Shown here: piece after piece, positions 1 to 7,852 of the stretch
Numbering within the stretch: the stretch's first letter is position 1
Layout of the letters: each line of letters starts with the position of its first letter
Assembly (NCBI RefSeq): GCF_022179285.1
Contig: NZ_BPQO01000015.1
Location: 85,055 to 149,054, forward strand
Source of the DNA: Methylobacterium hispanicum
Lineage (GTDB): Bacteria > Pseudomonadota > Alphaproteobacteria > Rhizobiales > Beijerinckiaceae
Direction of reading: 5' to 3'
Length of the DNA: 64,000 bases
Notes under the pieces: model-generated
Database searches by the model: none
Told to the model about the DNA's origin: nothing
Seen by the model: the letters and a program-made list of their open reading frames with translations, nothing else
Program-made: the position numbers and the translations under genes

Positions 1-119
1 TCCACGAGGCCGGCATCTCGGTGCGCGGGCGGCTGGCCGGCAACGAGGAGGAGTTCCTCGACGAGGAGTACCCGGAGCGCATCGTGGACTGGCCGGGGCT
101 CATGCCGGAGGAGGCGTAG
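1..119 (+). CDS. C-terminal end of an unidentified protein (5' truncated by window edge)
   Basis: An open frame enters from the left edge and stops at the TAG at 117-119. The visible 38 residues are acidic and end in LMPEEA. No domain can be recognised from so short a tail, so no function is given. The high G+C at third positions supports real coding. It runs convergent to the NrsF-type gene that ends at 147. Confidence 0.5.
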   Translation, partial: HEAGISVRGRLAGNEEEFLDEEYPERIVDWPGLMPEEA

Positions 120-146
120 GGCGGACGGCCGGTTCGCCCGCGTCCT

Positions 147-800
147 CTAACGCCGGCTCCGGTCGAGCAGGCGCCCGCCCGCGAGGCCGTTGAGCCCGAT
201 TACCCCGAGCACGGTCGCCCCGTGGACCATGAGGTCGACCGCGGTCGTCTCCAGCGGGTGGAAGGGCGCTAGGAGCGCGGCCGCCGCCGCCGCGACCGCG
301 AGGCCGCCGAGCGCCGCGGTGAGGTTCGGGCGCAAGGGGCAGGCCCGGCGCAGCATCAGCACCAGCAGCACGGAGAGCGGCAGCGACACGCCGAGCAGGA
401 AGATGAAGCAGCCGTGCGGCGCGTGCGGGGCCTCGAGGCCGGGGCCGGCCAGCGCCCGCAGGCAGCCCGGCCCGCTCGCGCCGATCCAGAGGGCGGCGGG
501 CGCCAGCGGCAGCAGGGCCCAGCGCGCCGGACGCCCGGGCACGCTGGTGGCGAAGGCGGCGTAGGCGGCGGAGAGCGCCGTCAGCACCGCGCCGAACAGG
601 ACGAGCGGCGCCTCGGCCGGGTGCGGGCCCCGCAGGCCCTCCAGCTCCAACACGGCGAGGAGGCCGAGGCCGAGCGCCAGGACGGCGCCGGCCCAGACGA
701 GGGCGCGCCGGCCCGGGGAGGGCAGGGGACGGACCGGTTCGAGCCGGGCGACGAGGTCGTCGACGAGGCGGTCGTGCGGGCGGAGCTGGATCTCGGACAT
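147..800 (-). CDS. NrsF/DUF1109-family membrane anti-sigma factor
   Basis: A 217-residue protein with a short polar N-terminus (about residues 1-30) followed by six hydrophobic stretches and a basic tail ending DRSRR. This layout fits the NrsF (DUF1109) family, inner-membrane proteins that hold a cognate ECF sigma factor inactive, as known for Caulobacter SigF-NrsF. Cys residues near positions 108 and 126 lie in or next to membrane segments, as expected for a redox-responsive member of the family. It starts 3 bp after the stop of the ECF sigma gene, so the two are almost certainly co-transcribed and act as a pair. Family assignment is from sequence character and context; the inducing signal is unknown. 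Confidence 0.8.
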   Translation of the reverse strand: MSEIQLRPHDRLVDDLVARLEPVRPLPSPGRRALVWAGAVLALGLGLLAVLELEGLRGPHPAEAPLVLFGAVLTALSAAYAAFATSVPGRPARWALLPLAPAALWIGASGPGCLRALAGPGLEAPHAPHGCFIFLLGVSLPLSVLLVLMLRRACPLRPNLTAALGGLAVAAAAAALLAPFHPLETTAVDLMVHGATVLGVIGLNGLAGGRLLDRSRR

Positions 801-803
801 CGG

Positions 804-1376
804 CTACTCTCCCGGGCGTCCGACGCCCGGGCCGGCGAGGCTGGCGCGCAGGGCCTTGATCGCCCGGTGCAGGTTCACCTTCAGGGCGCCCTTGCTGCGC
901 CCGGTCAGCGCCGCGGCTTCCTCCAGGGAGCGCTCGCGCAGCGCCAGCTCCTCGACGGCCTGCCGCTGTCCGGCGGGCAGCGCCGCCACGGCGCGGGCGA
1001 GGTCGGCGGCGCGCTCGCGCGCCTCCAGGCCCTCGCCGGGCGCGGGCCGGGCGTCCGGTTCGGCCTCGTAGGCCGCCGGGTCGTGCACCTCCCGCGGGCG
1101 GCGCCCGGCGCGGCGCAGGGCGTCGATCGCCCGGCGCTGCGCGATGGCGCGCAGCCAGGGCAGGAAGGGCCGCGCCGGATCGTAGCTCGCCCGCACCCGG
1201 TGCAGGGTGACGAGCGTGTCTTGGACGGCGTCCTCGACGGCCTCGCCGCGCAGGCCCTGTGCCCACACGGCGGCCCGGGCCACCGGCAGGCAGGCCCGCA
1301 GGAGGGCGCGGTAGGCCTCCGCGTCGCCCCCTTGCGCCGCGCGCATCGCGGCAGCCAGCCTCTCCTCCAGCGCCAT
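804..1376 (-). CDS. ECF-type RNA polymerase sigma factor
   Basis: A 190-residue protein with the two conserved regions of extracytoplasmic-function sigma factors: region 2 at about residues 25-95 (including DAVQDTLVTLHRVRASYDP and PWLRAIAQRR) and region 4 at about residues 125-175 (LPAGQRQAVEELALRE, then a helix-turn-helix ending SKGALKVNLHRAI). The ATG at 1376 (MALEERL) is chosen because 48 further in-frame upstream residues are basic and low in complexity, unlike the family. It is followed after 3 bp by an NrsF-type anti-sigma gene, which points to membrane-controlled release, as in SigF-NrsF systems that respond to oxidants or metals. The regulon cannot be read from this window. Confidence 0.87.
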   Translation of the reverse strand: MALEERLAAAMRAAQGGDAEAYRALLRACLPVARAAVWAQGLRGEAVEDAVQDTLVTLHRVRASYDPARPFLPWLRAIAQRRAIDALRRAGRRPREVHDPAAYEAEPDARPAPGEGLEARERAADLARAVAALPAGQRQAVEELALRERSLEEAAALTGRSKGALKVNLHRAIKALRASLAGPGVGRPGE

Positions 1377-1555
1377 CGCCGCCCCGCCGCGTGCCTGCGG
1401 GCGGGATTCTAACGTTCGCGGGCGCAGCGGGAAGAGCGCGTCGGGGCGGGTCTCCGGGGCAAGGATGAGCAGCATGGGCCTGGCCGAGATGACGAGCCGG
1501 CACGGGCGGCCGGTCCGCACTCTTCGCGCGCGGGGCGGCGGCGGTTACGGCCCGC

Positions 1556-2338
1556 TCAGCCCTCGAGATCGAAGCGGGCGACGTCGGCGAGCAGGTCCAC
1601 GAAGGCCCGCGCGCCGTGGTCAAGGGCCGCGTGGCCCGCCTCGGCGCGCCCGAGCCGCGCATCGCCGATCGCGCCGGAGGGGTGCAGGTCCTGGGCCTTC
1701 CAGGCGAAGGCCGCGGGGCGGCCGGCGCTCAGATGCGTGAAATCCCCGCGCATCCGCAGAGCCCGGGAGGGGAAGTCGGCGATCCGGTCGGCGCGCACGA
1801 GATCGGGCCGCAGCGCCAGCATCAGGGCGGTCTCGATCCCGCCCGCATGGATGCCGTAGGCGACCTCGTCCGCCGGGAACAGGCCCGGCGGGTAGCCGAA
1901 GCGGGCCCAGGCGGTCGTCACCGCGACCATGCCGAGCCGTCCGCGCAGCTCCGCCGCCACGAGGTCGATCAGCGCACTGTTGCCGCCGTGGGAAGTGACG
2001 ACGACGAGCCGGCGGCAACCGGCCCGGTGCACGCCCGCCCCGACCTCGGTCCAGGCTCGGAGCGCCGTCTCGGCGGAGAGCGTCAGGGTGCCCGGGAAGG
2101 CGTCGTGCTCGTCCGACTTGCCGATGGTCTGCACCGGCAGGGTCAGCACGTCGAGATCGTCGGGCGCGAGGGCCGCGACGCGCGCGAGATAACCCTCGGC
2201 GATCACCACGTCGGTCGCGAGCGGCAGGTGCGGCCCGTGCTGCTCCACCGCCGCGACCGGCAGCACGGCCACCGCGCGGCCCATCCCGCGCGTGCGGATC
2301 TCCTCGGTGGTCAGCTCGGACCAGGGGCGTGCGGGCAT
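1556..2338 (-). CDS. creatininase-family amidohydrolase
   Basis: A 260-residue protein of the creatininase fold, metal-dependent hydrolases that open cyclic amides or cleave peptide-like bonds. Metal-binding motifs are visible in order: EQHGPH at 32-37, Asp43, the SHGGN segment around His117, and HAGGIE ending at Glu169. Length matches the family (about 240-265). The family includes creatininase, the mycofactocin peptidase MftE and formamide hydrolases; no mycofactocin genes are visible nearby, so the substrate is unknown. It lies between the ECF sigma module and cheZ, all on the minus strand, but intergenic gaps give no clear operon link. Confidence 0.8.
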   Translation of the reverse strand: MPARPWSELTTEEIRTRGMGRAVAVLPVAAVEQHGPHLPLATDVVIAEGYLARVAALAPDDLDVLTLPVQTIGKSDEHDAFPGTLTLSAETALRAWTEVGAGVHRAGCRRLVVVTSHGGNSALIDLVAAELRGRLGMVAVTTAWARFGYPPGLFPADEVAYGIHAGGIETALMLALRPDLVRADRIADFPSRALRMRGDFTHLSAGRPAAFAWKAQDLHPSGAIGDARLGRAEAGHAALDHGARAFVDLLADVARFDLEG

Positions 2339-2414
2339 CGAGCGTGTCTCGCGGGCGGCGGGGCCGCCCGCTCTAGCATGCCGGGCCAGCGCCCGCGAAA
2401 ACGCGGGCCGTGGC

Positions 2415-2948
2415 TCAGGCGAAGAGCGCGTCGATGTCGTCCTGGGCGGTGGCCGGGCCCTTGGATTGCGGGCCGTTGAGGATCAGGCGCTCGGCCCGCT
2501 CCTTGCGCGCCGCCTCGGCCGGGTCGAGCCCGGCGTCGTCGCGGGCGCGTACTGCGGTGGCGAAGCGGGCGAGGCGCAGCTCGAGGTGGCGCAACGCTTC
2601 CACCACCTTGGAGATCCGTTGCCCGGTGATATCCTGGAAGGCGCAGGCCTCGAAGATCGTGTAGATCTGCGCCTCGACGCCCGCGCGGTAATCCGCGTCG
2701 TCGGGCAGCGCCAGGATCGCCTCGGCCGATTCCATGATGGTGTTGGTGGCCCCCGCGGTGGCGGCCAGCACGTTGCCGAGTTCCTCGTGCGCCATCGGGA
2801 TGCGGTCGCGGGTGATCTCGTTGGCCCGCAGGGCCGCGATCTCGCCGCGCACGTGGCTGATGTAGTCGGCGATCTGGATCAGCTCGGCGACCATCTTCTG
2901 CGGGGACAGGTTGGCCGTGTCGGGGGCCGATGTTGCGGAGTGACCCAT
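2415..2948 (-). CDS. cheZ: CheZ-type chemotaxis protein phosphatase
   Basis: A 177-residue, largely helical protein. The CheZ active-site segment appears as FQDITGQ at about 104-110, where the Gln (Gln110, equivalent to E. coli Gln147) positions water to dephosphorylate CheY. The extreme C-terminus DDIDALFA matches the CheY-docking peptide of CheZ. The start at 2948 (MGHSATS) is preferred over an upstream in-frame ATG because the extra residues are Arg/Pro-rich shadow-like sequence. The gene is just downstream of a single-domain CheY gene on the same strand, so the pair probably sets the phospho-CheY level. No other chemotaxis genes are close by. Confidence 0.85.
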   Translation of the reverse strand: MGHSATSAPDTANLSPQKMVAELIQIADYISHVRGEIAALRANEITRDRIPMAHEELGNVLAATAGATNTIMESAEAILALPDDADYRAGVEAQIYTIFEACAFQDITGQRISKVVEALRHLELRLARFATAVRARDDAGLDPAEAARKERAERLILNGPQSKGPATAQDDIDALFA

Positions 2949-3063
2949 GGCGATTCCTCGAAGATGCCCGCGAGCCCGCGGGGCTCGGGCCGGGGCGGCG
3001 ACCCGCCCGGTCCCCCCGGACGGCATCGGATCGCCTGCCCCTCGCGTCGGACGGGTGCGGCGC

Positions 3064-3447
3064 TCAGGCGCCGCAGACGGCCTCGATCTTGGACTTCAGC
3101 GTGGCGGCGTTGAAGGGCTTGACGATGTAGTTGTTCACGCCGGCCTTCTTGGCCGCGATGACGTTCTCGGTCTTCGACTCGGCGGTGACCATGATGAAGG
3201 GCGTGGTGCGCAGGCCCTCGTCGGCGCGCACGTGGCGCAGCAGCTCGTAGCCCGTCATCGGCTCCATGTTCCAGTCGGAGATGACGAGGCCGTACTTGCG
3301 GCCCTTCAGCTTGGCGAGCGCGGCGGTGCCGTCGGAGGCGTCGTCGACCTCCTCGAAGCCGAGCTGCTTGAGGAGGTTGCGGATGATGCGGACCATGGTC
3401 TGGTAGTCGTCGACGACCAGGATCGGCATGCTGAGGTCGAGGGCCAT
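3064..3447 (-). CDS. CheY-like single-domain response regulator
   Basis: A 127-residue stand-alone receiver. Conserved sites are intact: acidic pair Asp13/Asp14 (VVDDYQ), phosphoacceptor Asp58 (VISDWNMEPMTG), Thr88 in MVTAE and Lys110 in IVKPF. The DWNMEPMTG stretch is very typical of true CheY proteins that bind flagellar switches. The ATG at 3447 gives the normal family length; earlier in-frame ATGs would add 89 low-complexity residues. cheZ follows 115 bp downstream on the same strand, suggesting a CheY-CheZ module in chemotaxis or a related motility output. Which kinase phosphorylates it is not visible here. Confidence 0.88.
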   Translation of the reverse strand: MALDLSMPILVVDDYQTMVRIIRNLLKQLGFEEVDDASDGTAALAKLKGRKYGLVISDWNMEPMTGYELLRHVRADEGLRTTPFIMVTAESKTENVIAAKKAGVNNYIVKPFNAATLKSKIEAVCGA

Positions 3448-3716
3448 GAGCGCGTGACTCCGTGTATTCCTTGGCTGGGGAGCGGCTTCGAAGGCTCCCG
3501 CGATCCGATTCCCGGGAGGCGCCAGTGCCCGGACGGCGCCTCGTGACCGCGAAAATAGGCTTGACCGGATTGCGAACCGGTTAACCCGCGCGCGAGCCCG
3601 CCGCGCCCCGGTTTCGGCGCGCTTCGCTTGACCGGGGGTGTGGTTTTCGACAGGGTCCGCCGCGTTTTCCGGGGCCTCGCGACTCCGGTATCTTCCGAGC
3701 GAGACCGCAAGCACCG

Positions 3717-4697
3717 ATGGCCTCAGGCGACGAGACGGCCGCGCGACCCTTCACGATCTGCCGGCCGGACGAGCCCGTGCCGCAAAACCTCGCCGGCGCC
3801 GTCGCGGCGCTCGGCAATTTCGACGGCGTGCATCGCGGCCACCGGGTGCTCGCCGAGGCCGTGCGGGCGGCGGCGGGGCGGGCCCCCGCGATCGTGCTGA
3901 CCTTCGAGCCGCATCCGCGCGCCTTCTTCGCCCCCGACCAGCCGATGTTCCGCCTGACCGGGCCGGAGGCGAAGGAGATCGTGTTCCGGCGCCTCGGCCT
4001 CGACGGTCTGGTGATCCGCCGCTTCGACGCCGCGCTCGCCGGCACCGGCGCGCGCGCCTTCGTGCACGACCTCCTCCGGCGCGACCTCGGCCTCTCGGGG
4101 GTGGTGATCGGGCACGACTTCCATTTCGGCCGCGGGCGCGAGGGCACGCCCGCGATCCTGGCCGACCTCTGCCGCGAGGCGGGGCTCGCCTGCCGCATCG
4201 TGCCGCCGGTGGCGCTCGGCACCGAGGCCGAGCCGATCTCCTCCTCGGGCATCCGCCGGGCGCTGGAGGCCGGCGACCTCGCCCGGGCGAACGCGCTGCT
4301 GGGCTACCGCTGGTTCGTGCTGGGCTCCGTCCGGCACGGGGACAAGCGCGGGCGGGTGCTGGGCTACCCGACCGCCAACGTGGCCCTGCCCGATTGCGGG
4401 CTCGCCCACGGCATCTACGCGGTGCGCGCGCGTCTTCCGGACGGCACCCTGCGGGACGGGGTGGCGAGCTACGGCCGCCGCCCGACCTTCGACGACGGCG
4501 CGCCCCTCCTCGAGGTGAACCTGTTCGACTTCGCGGGCGACCTCTACGGGCAGGAGATCGCGGTCGAGTTCGTGGCCTGGATCCGCGGCGAGGCGCGCTT
4601 CGACAGCGCCGAGGCGCTGGTCGTGCAGATGGACCGCGACGCAGCCGAGGCCCGCCGTCGGCTGGCCGCCGACGCCACGCCCTCGATGCTCGCCTGA
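3717..4697 (+). CDS. ribF: bifunctional riboflavin kinase / FAD synthetase
   Basis: A 326-residue cytoplasmic enzyme that phosphorylates riboflavin to FMN and adenylylates FMN to FAD. The N-terminal nucleotidyltransferase domain shows GNFDGVHRGH (33-42), a GHDFHFGRGREG segment and SSSGIRRAL. The C-terminal flavokinase domain (about 200-320) carries GDKRGRVLGYPTANV and a conserved YGRRPTF-like segment. Length is normal for RibF. It is divergent from cheY; the 269-bp gap must hold both promoters. A DUF2093 gene follows 69 bp downstream. Confidence 0.95.
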   Translation: MASGDETAARPFTICRPDEPVPQNLAGAVAALGNFDGVHRGHRVLAEAVRAAAGRAPAIVLTFEPHPRAFFAPDQPMFRLTGPEAKEIVFRRLGLDGLVIRRFDAALAGTGARAFVHDLLRRDLGLSGVVIGHDFHFGRGREGTPAILADLCREAGLACRIVPPVALGTEAEPISSSGIRRALEAGDLARANALLGYRWFVLGSVRHGDKRGRVLGYPTANVALPDCGLAHGIYAVRARLPDGTLRDGVASYGRRPTFDDGAPLLEVNLFDFAGDLYGQEIAVEFVAWIRGEARFDSAEALVVQMDRDAAEARRRLAADATPSMLA

Positions 4698-4766
4698 CGC
4701 TCTCCCGATTCCGGCCGGGCGCGGCCCGTGCTATGCAGGCGGCCCGGGGAATCAGGGACATCTGCG

Positions 4767-4985
4767 ATGCTGGGACGCTTCGAGCGGGGTGCGAGCGGGG
4801 AGGCGGTCGTCGAGTACGGCGACGGCACCATGCGGGTGGTCAAGCCCGGCAGCTTCGTGCGCTGCGCGGTGACCGGCGAGGCGATCCCGCTCGACGCCCT
4901 GCGCTACTGGAGCGCCGCCCGCCAGGAGGCCTACGCCTCGCCCGAGGCGGTCATGACGCGCCTGAAGCAGACCGGCCGGCCCTAG
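4767..4985 (+). CDS. DUF2093-family small protein
   Basis: A 72-residue protein starting MLGRFERG. It contains VVKPGSFVRCAVTGEAIPL and a following ALRYWSAARQEAY segment, the conserved core of the short alphaproteobacterial DUF2093 family. The two-residue CxxxGxxIPL pattern suggests a compact fold; no biochemical role is known for the family. The start at 4767 is chosen because the family begins close to this Met and the codons upstream look non-coding. It may be co-transcribed with ribF. Confidence 0.8.
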   Translation: MLGRFERGASGEAVVEYGDGTMRVVKPGSFVRCAVTGEAIPLDALRYWSAARQEAYASPEAVMTRLKQTGRP

Positions 4986-5050
4986 ACGGACATCGTCCCG
5001 AAAGAAAGTTGCCGCTTTCTGCGGCGGCAATGCAGCGACAGGAACCCGGA

Positions 5051-5083
5051 GCATCGCCCTCCGTGCGAGGTCGAGGGCGATGC
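5051..5083. terminator. strong hairpin at the left border of the AT-rich island
   Basis: An 11-bp perfect inverted repeat, GCATCGCCCTC at 5051-5061 and GAGGGCGATGC at 5073-5083, with an 11-nt loop. It lies after the DUF2093 gene and just before the composition drops sharply. It could end transcripts from ribF/DUF2093 (a T-rich run follows about 15 nt later) or from the opposing island, or be a dispersed palindrome. Confidence 0.4.
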
Positions 5084-5110
5084 TGCAAGTCTTTCGATCT
5101 GATTTTTAAA

Positions 5111-5773
5111 CTAGTTATTAGATTTGTTTTTCTCGAAAATAGACCGTGAAACCAACAAAATTGTTTCCACATCCTGCGCTGTCGGCTCCGCTCCGAGGTC
5201 GCCATGGACGACCTTGTTTCTTAGGTCGATGAGAGCTCTGAGATGGCGCTCGGTCTCAGGTTCGATTGTTCCACTCATCGCGAGAGTCTGGATGACCGTC
5301 CCCGGCGGTTGCGGGCGACCATTCAGGTCGGTCTCGGTCATCCGCGCCGCAGCTTCCAGCAGTGACCACGATATGAGGAACGCGGCTTGGGTCTGTCCCT
5401 GGGCCAGGAGATCTCCCGCCATCGCGAGCTTCTCCAGAAACAGTTTCGACGTGGGTTGGGGGATGTCGACGCTGTCCCGCTCGTCGTCACCAATGTAGAA
5501 GACACGAAGTTGCCATTCGGGGTGGCCTTCGAACAGGTGGCGTATCAGCCGAAGGCTGAGGTCGGTCGCGCGATTGTTTCTGCTTTTTACCTCGATCGCA
5601 ACCTTGTGGTCTGTTTTGACTGCAACGGCATCAGGTGTATACTGCTTCATGAATTCCGGCAGATCGCTTTTCCCCGGATAGAGATGAAAATGATATCCCT
5701 TGTTTTCGAAATGCGGACGCAGCGTTTCGATGAAGCGACGCTCCGCCTCCTGGGAGTATTGAGCCGACCTCAT
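5111..5773 (-). CDS. unidentified protein with PD-(D/E)xK nuclease-like N-terminus and HEPN-like C-terminus
   Basis: A 220-residue protein without a firm family name. The N-terminal half has a restriction-endonuclease-like signature: Pro47-Asp48, then after twelve residues Glu61-Val62-Lys63 (AIEVKSRN), preceded by a predicted helix and strand. The C-terminal half (about 105-212) is all-helical and holds LRNKVVHGD, where Arg185 and His190 form the Rx4H pattern of HEPN ribonuclease domains. It overlaps the upstream RusA-like gene by 4 bp (ATGA), so translation is coupled. The pair is clearly AT-richer than all neighbours, indicating transfer. By motif content it may be a defence or conflict nuclease; that is inference. 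An AHJR-type REase-like family is a possible match. Confidence 0.6.
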   Translation of the reverse strand: MRSAQYSQEAERRFIETLRPHFENKGYHFHLYPGKSDLPEFMKQYTPDAVAVKTDHKVAIEVKSRNNRATDLSLRLIRHLFEGHPEWQLRVFYIGDDERDSVDIPQPTSKLFLEKLAMAGDLLAQGQTQAAFLISWSLLEAAARMTETDLNGRPQPPGTVIQTLAMSGTIEPETERHLRALIDLRNKVVHGDLGAEPTAQDVETILLVSRSIFEKNKSNN

Positions 5774-6207
5774 TGCGCTTGTCTCCAGCTCAAGTCATCT
5801 ATGACTCTGATGTAGACCACAGGCGGTGTCGCTTCCAGCGCGGTGGCAAGCTGATCGCTCGGATCAATAAATTCCCAATCGACGCCTGGCTCGAATTTTT
5901 GCACGATGACCCGTTCGACAAACCTATCGTCGGCGTATGCCACGTTTATGAGGGCGTCCATGATGGGCTTGACGATATTATCGACGTCGCCGACCATCGG
6001 TGCTGCAGCGAGATAAAAGATCGTGAGCGCGACCGGTGCCGAGTATAGAAATCCGATTTCGTCGGTGGCGCGAGCGCGGTTCTGACCAGCGGTCTTGACG
6101 GTCGCCTTCCAGCGCTCCTTGGAGGTGCCGCTTCCCTGCAGCGAGATTGGCGTGCCCTCGACGACGACCTCGAATGGGTAAAGAGCGTTTTGGTCCGAAT
6201 CGCTCAC
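5770..6207 (-). CDS. RusA-family Holliday junction resolvase-like endonuclease
   Basis: A 145-residue protein with the RusA signature: DVDNIVKPIMDAL at 74-86, followed by ADD at 92-94. Asp74, Asp76, Lys80 and Asp93/94 match the metal-binding aspartates and the lysine essential in E. coli RusA, so it should be catalytically competent on branched DNA. RusA proteins are mostly carried by phages and mobile elements. It starts with GTG at 6207, with AGGA about seven bases upstream, and shares ATGA with the next gene. G+C is far below that of the surrounding genes, supporting recent acquisition together with its partner. No integrase, phage structural gene or other element gene adjoins it. Confidence 0.78.
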   Translation of the reverse strand: MSDSDQNALYPFEVVVEGTPISLQGSGTSKERWKATVKTAGQNRARATDEIGFLYSAPVALTIFYLAAAPMVGDVDNIVKPIMDALINVAYADDRFVERVIVQKFEPGVDWEFIDPSDQLATALEATPPVVYIRVIDDLSWRQAQ

Positions 6208-6243
6208 GGTCGTCCTACGTTCGATGCCCTTTGCAGCTTAGAG

Positions 6244-6255
6244 CAGAACGTTCTG
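6244..6255. repeat. 12-bp perfect palindrome upstream of the RusA-like gene
   Basis: CAGAACGTTCTG is a perfect palindrome 37 bp upstream of the GTG start of the RusA-like gene, in sequence that begins TTAGAGCAG. Position suits an operator for the island. It may instead belong to the TAGAGC-type dispersed intergenic repeats seen again near 37797. It does not match the alphaproteobacterial LexA box (GTTC-N7-GTTC). Confidence 0.35.
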
Positions 6256-6477
6256 ATCCGGCTAGATGGCAGTCGGAGGTGCCAGGGGCAACACGGCTGG
6301 CGTTGCATTCGGCTCAGCGACCGGTGTGCGCGAACGTCCGTAGCCCGCCTTACTGCAGGGACAGACCTGCGAAGTCGGGTACATAAAGATCTGAGGCGAG
6401 CTGCACTGGCTTCTCGCATGGTCGAGGGGACCGGTGCCGATGCGGGAACCGTGCAGCCGGCCCCAGATACCTCGGTC

Positions 6478-6720
6478 CTACGGCTCGGCAAGGCGCGCCC
6501 GGTGCCGCGCCAGGGTGTCGAGCAGGATCGGCATGAAGGCCGAGCCGGCGTCGAGCCCGGCCGCGCCGCGCTCCAGCTCGGCCAGCGCCGCGCGCTGCGC
6601 CGCGAGGCCCTCGACCGCGTCGAGGCGCGCCCAGATCGCGGCGTCCGCCTCGCCCGCGTTGACCGGCCGCTCGGCGGCGAGCAGCTCCTCGAAGACCCGC
6701 AGCGTCTCCGCGCGGGTCAT
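6478..6720 (-). CDS. small helical protein of unknown function
   Basis: An 80-residue Ala/Leu/Glu-rich protein starting MTRAETLRVFEELL and ending RARLAEP. It has no membrane segment or signal peptide and is probably a helical cytoplasmic protein. No family is recognised. Its ATG overlaps the stop codon of the upstream SDR gene (ATGA at 6717-6720), so the two are translationally coupled, which is the main evidence that it is real. Confidence 0.6.
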   Translation of the reverse strand: MTRAETLRVFEELLAAERPVNAGEADAAIWARLDAVEGLAAQRAALAELERGAAGLDAGSAFMPILLDTLARHRARLAEP

Positions 6721-7757
6721 CGGCCTGACCCCGCTCGATGGCTGGCCCAATGCCCCTCCTGGCGGGCGCCCATCAGCCCCGCCGCCGCGAGGCCGATCCC
6801 GGCCACCAACGCGGCCGTGGTCAGCGGGTGGAGGCTGGCGCGGGTGTAGAGGCTCGTGCGCATCACGTGGCCCGGATGGCCGCCCGCGACCTCGCCGCCC
6901 GACCGGCTCGGCTCGTAGAGGGCGCCGGCCCGGTCGCGGGCGGGCTCATCGGTCTGCTGCTGGGCCGACATCGTGCGCCCGGCAAGGTCGAAGGCGCGGG
7001 GTGCCAGCTCCTTGGCGAGGCTCATCAGCCGGCCGCCCCCGCCCACGTAGATGTCGCGGCGCGGATGCACCATCGCGTGCAGGATGGCGTGCGCCACCTC
7101 CTCGGTGCGGTAGACCGGCGGCGGCAGCTTCGGCGCGTGGGGCGTGTAGTTCTTGGCGTTCTTCGCGAAGGGCGTGTCGATCGCCGCCGGCTTGATCAGC
7201 GTCACGGCGACGCCCGCGCCCTCCTCCTCCAGCTCGATCCGGAAGGCATCGGTGAAGCCTTTGATGGCGTGCTTGCTGGCGCAGTACATGCCCTGGAGCG
7301 GGAAGGCGATGTCGGACGCCACGCTGCCGAGATTGATCAGCACGCCGCCGCTGCGCTTGAGGTGGGGCGCGGCGACCAGCGAGCCGTGCACCACGCCCCA
7401 GAAGTTCGTCTGGAACAGGCGCAGGTTGTCGGCCTCGCTCACCTCCTCCAGGCGCCCGAAGATCGACAGGCCGGCATCGTTCACCCAGCTGTCGATGCGT
7501 CCGAATCGCCCCACCGCCTGGTCGGCGATGCGCTGGACCTGGGCGCGGTCGCCGACATCGGCCACCACGTCGAGGGCCTCGCCCCCCGCCGCCTCGATCT
7601 CCCGGCGGATCCGCGCCAGCGCCTCGCCGTTGCGGGCGGCGAGCACCACCTTGGCGCCCTTGCGCGCCGCCCGGCGGGCGGTCTCGAGGCCGATGCCGCT
7701 CGACGCGCCGGTGATGACCACGACCTGACGGTCGAGCGGATGGCGGGACTTCCACAT
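6717..7757 (-). CDS. short-chain dehydrogenase/reductase with C-terminal membrane segment
   Basis: A 346-residue classical SDR. The nucleotide site TGASSGIG is at 16-23, the catalytic Ser is near 145 (LGSVAS), and Tyr158/Lys162 form the YxxxK pair (MYCASKH). The usual NNAG motif is changed to NDAG. An Arg residue shortly after the first strand suggests NADP(H). Beyond the normal 260-residue SDR domain there is an extension of about 85 residues with a hydrophobic stretch (about 312-330) that may anchor the enzyme to the membrane, as in the DUF-less 'SDR family oxidoreductase' membrane-bound group. Start at 7757 (MWKSRH) puts the Rossmann strand at the proper distance. The substrate is unknown. 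Confidence 0.85.
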   Translation of the reverse strand: MWKSRHPLDRQVVVITGASSGIGLETARRAARKGAKVVLAARNGEALARIRREIEAAGGEALDVVADVGDRAQVQRIADQAVGRFGRIDSWVNDAGLSIFGRLEEVSEADNLRLFQTNFWGVVHGSLVAAPHLKRSGGVLINLGSVASDIAFPLQGMYCASKHAIKGFTDAFRIELEEEGAGVAVTLIKPAAIDTPFAKNAKNYTPHAPKLPPPVYRTEEVAHAILHAMVHPRRDIYVGGGGRLMSLAKELAPRAFDLAGRTMSAQQQTDEPARDRAGALYEPSRSGGEVAGGHPGHVMRTSLYTRASLHPLTTAALVAGIGLAAAGLMGARQEGHWASHRAGSGR

Positions 7758-7852
7758 GGGAGGGATCCTCTCGGGCGGGTTGCGTGGGGCGGGGGACGAT
7801 CGTCCAACCGGCGCCCGGTGGATCCGTTCACCCGCGGGCGTCGGTCGCCTCG

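Noticed and set aside
6244..6255. LexA (SOS) box
   Set aside because: The palindrome is GAACGTTC without a gap; alphaproteobacterial LexA sites are GTTC-N7-GTTC direct repeats.
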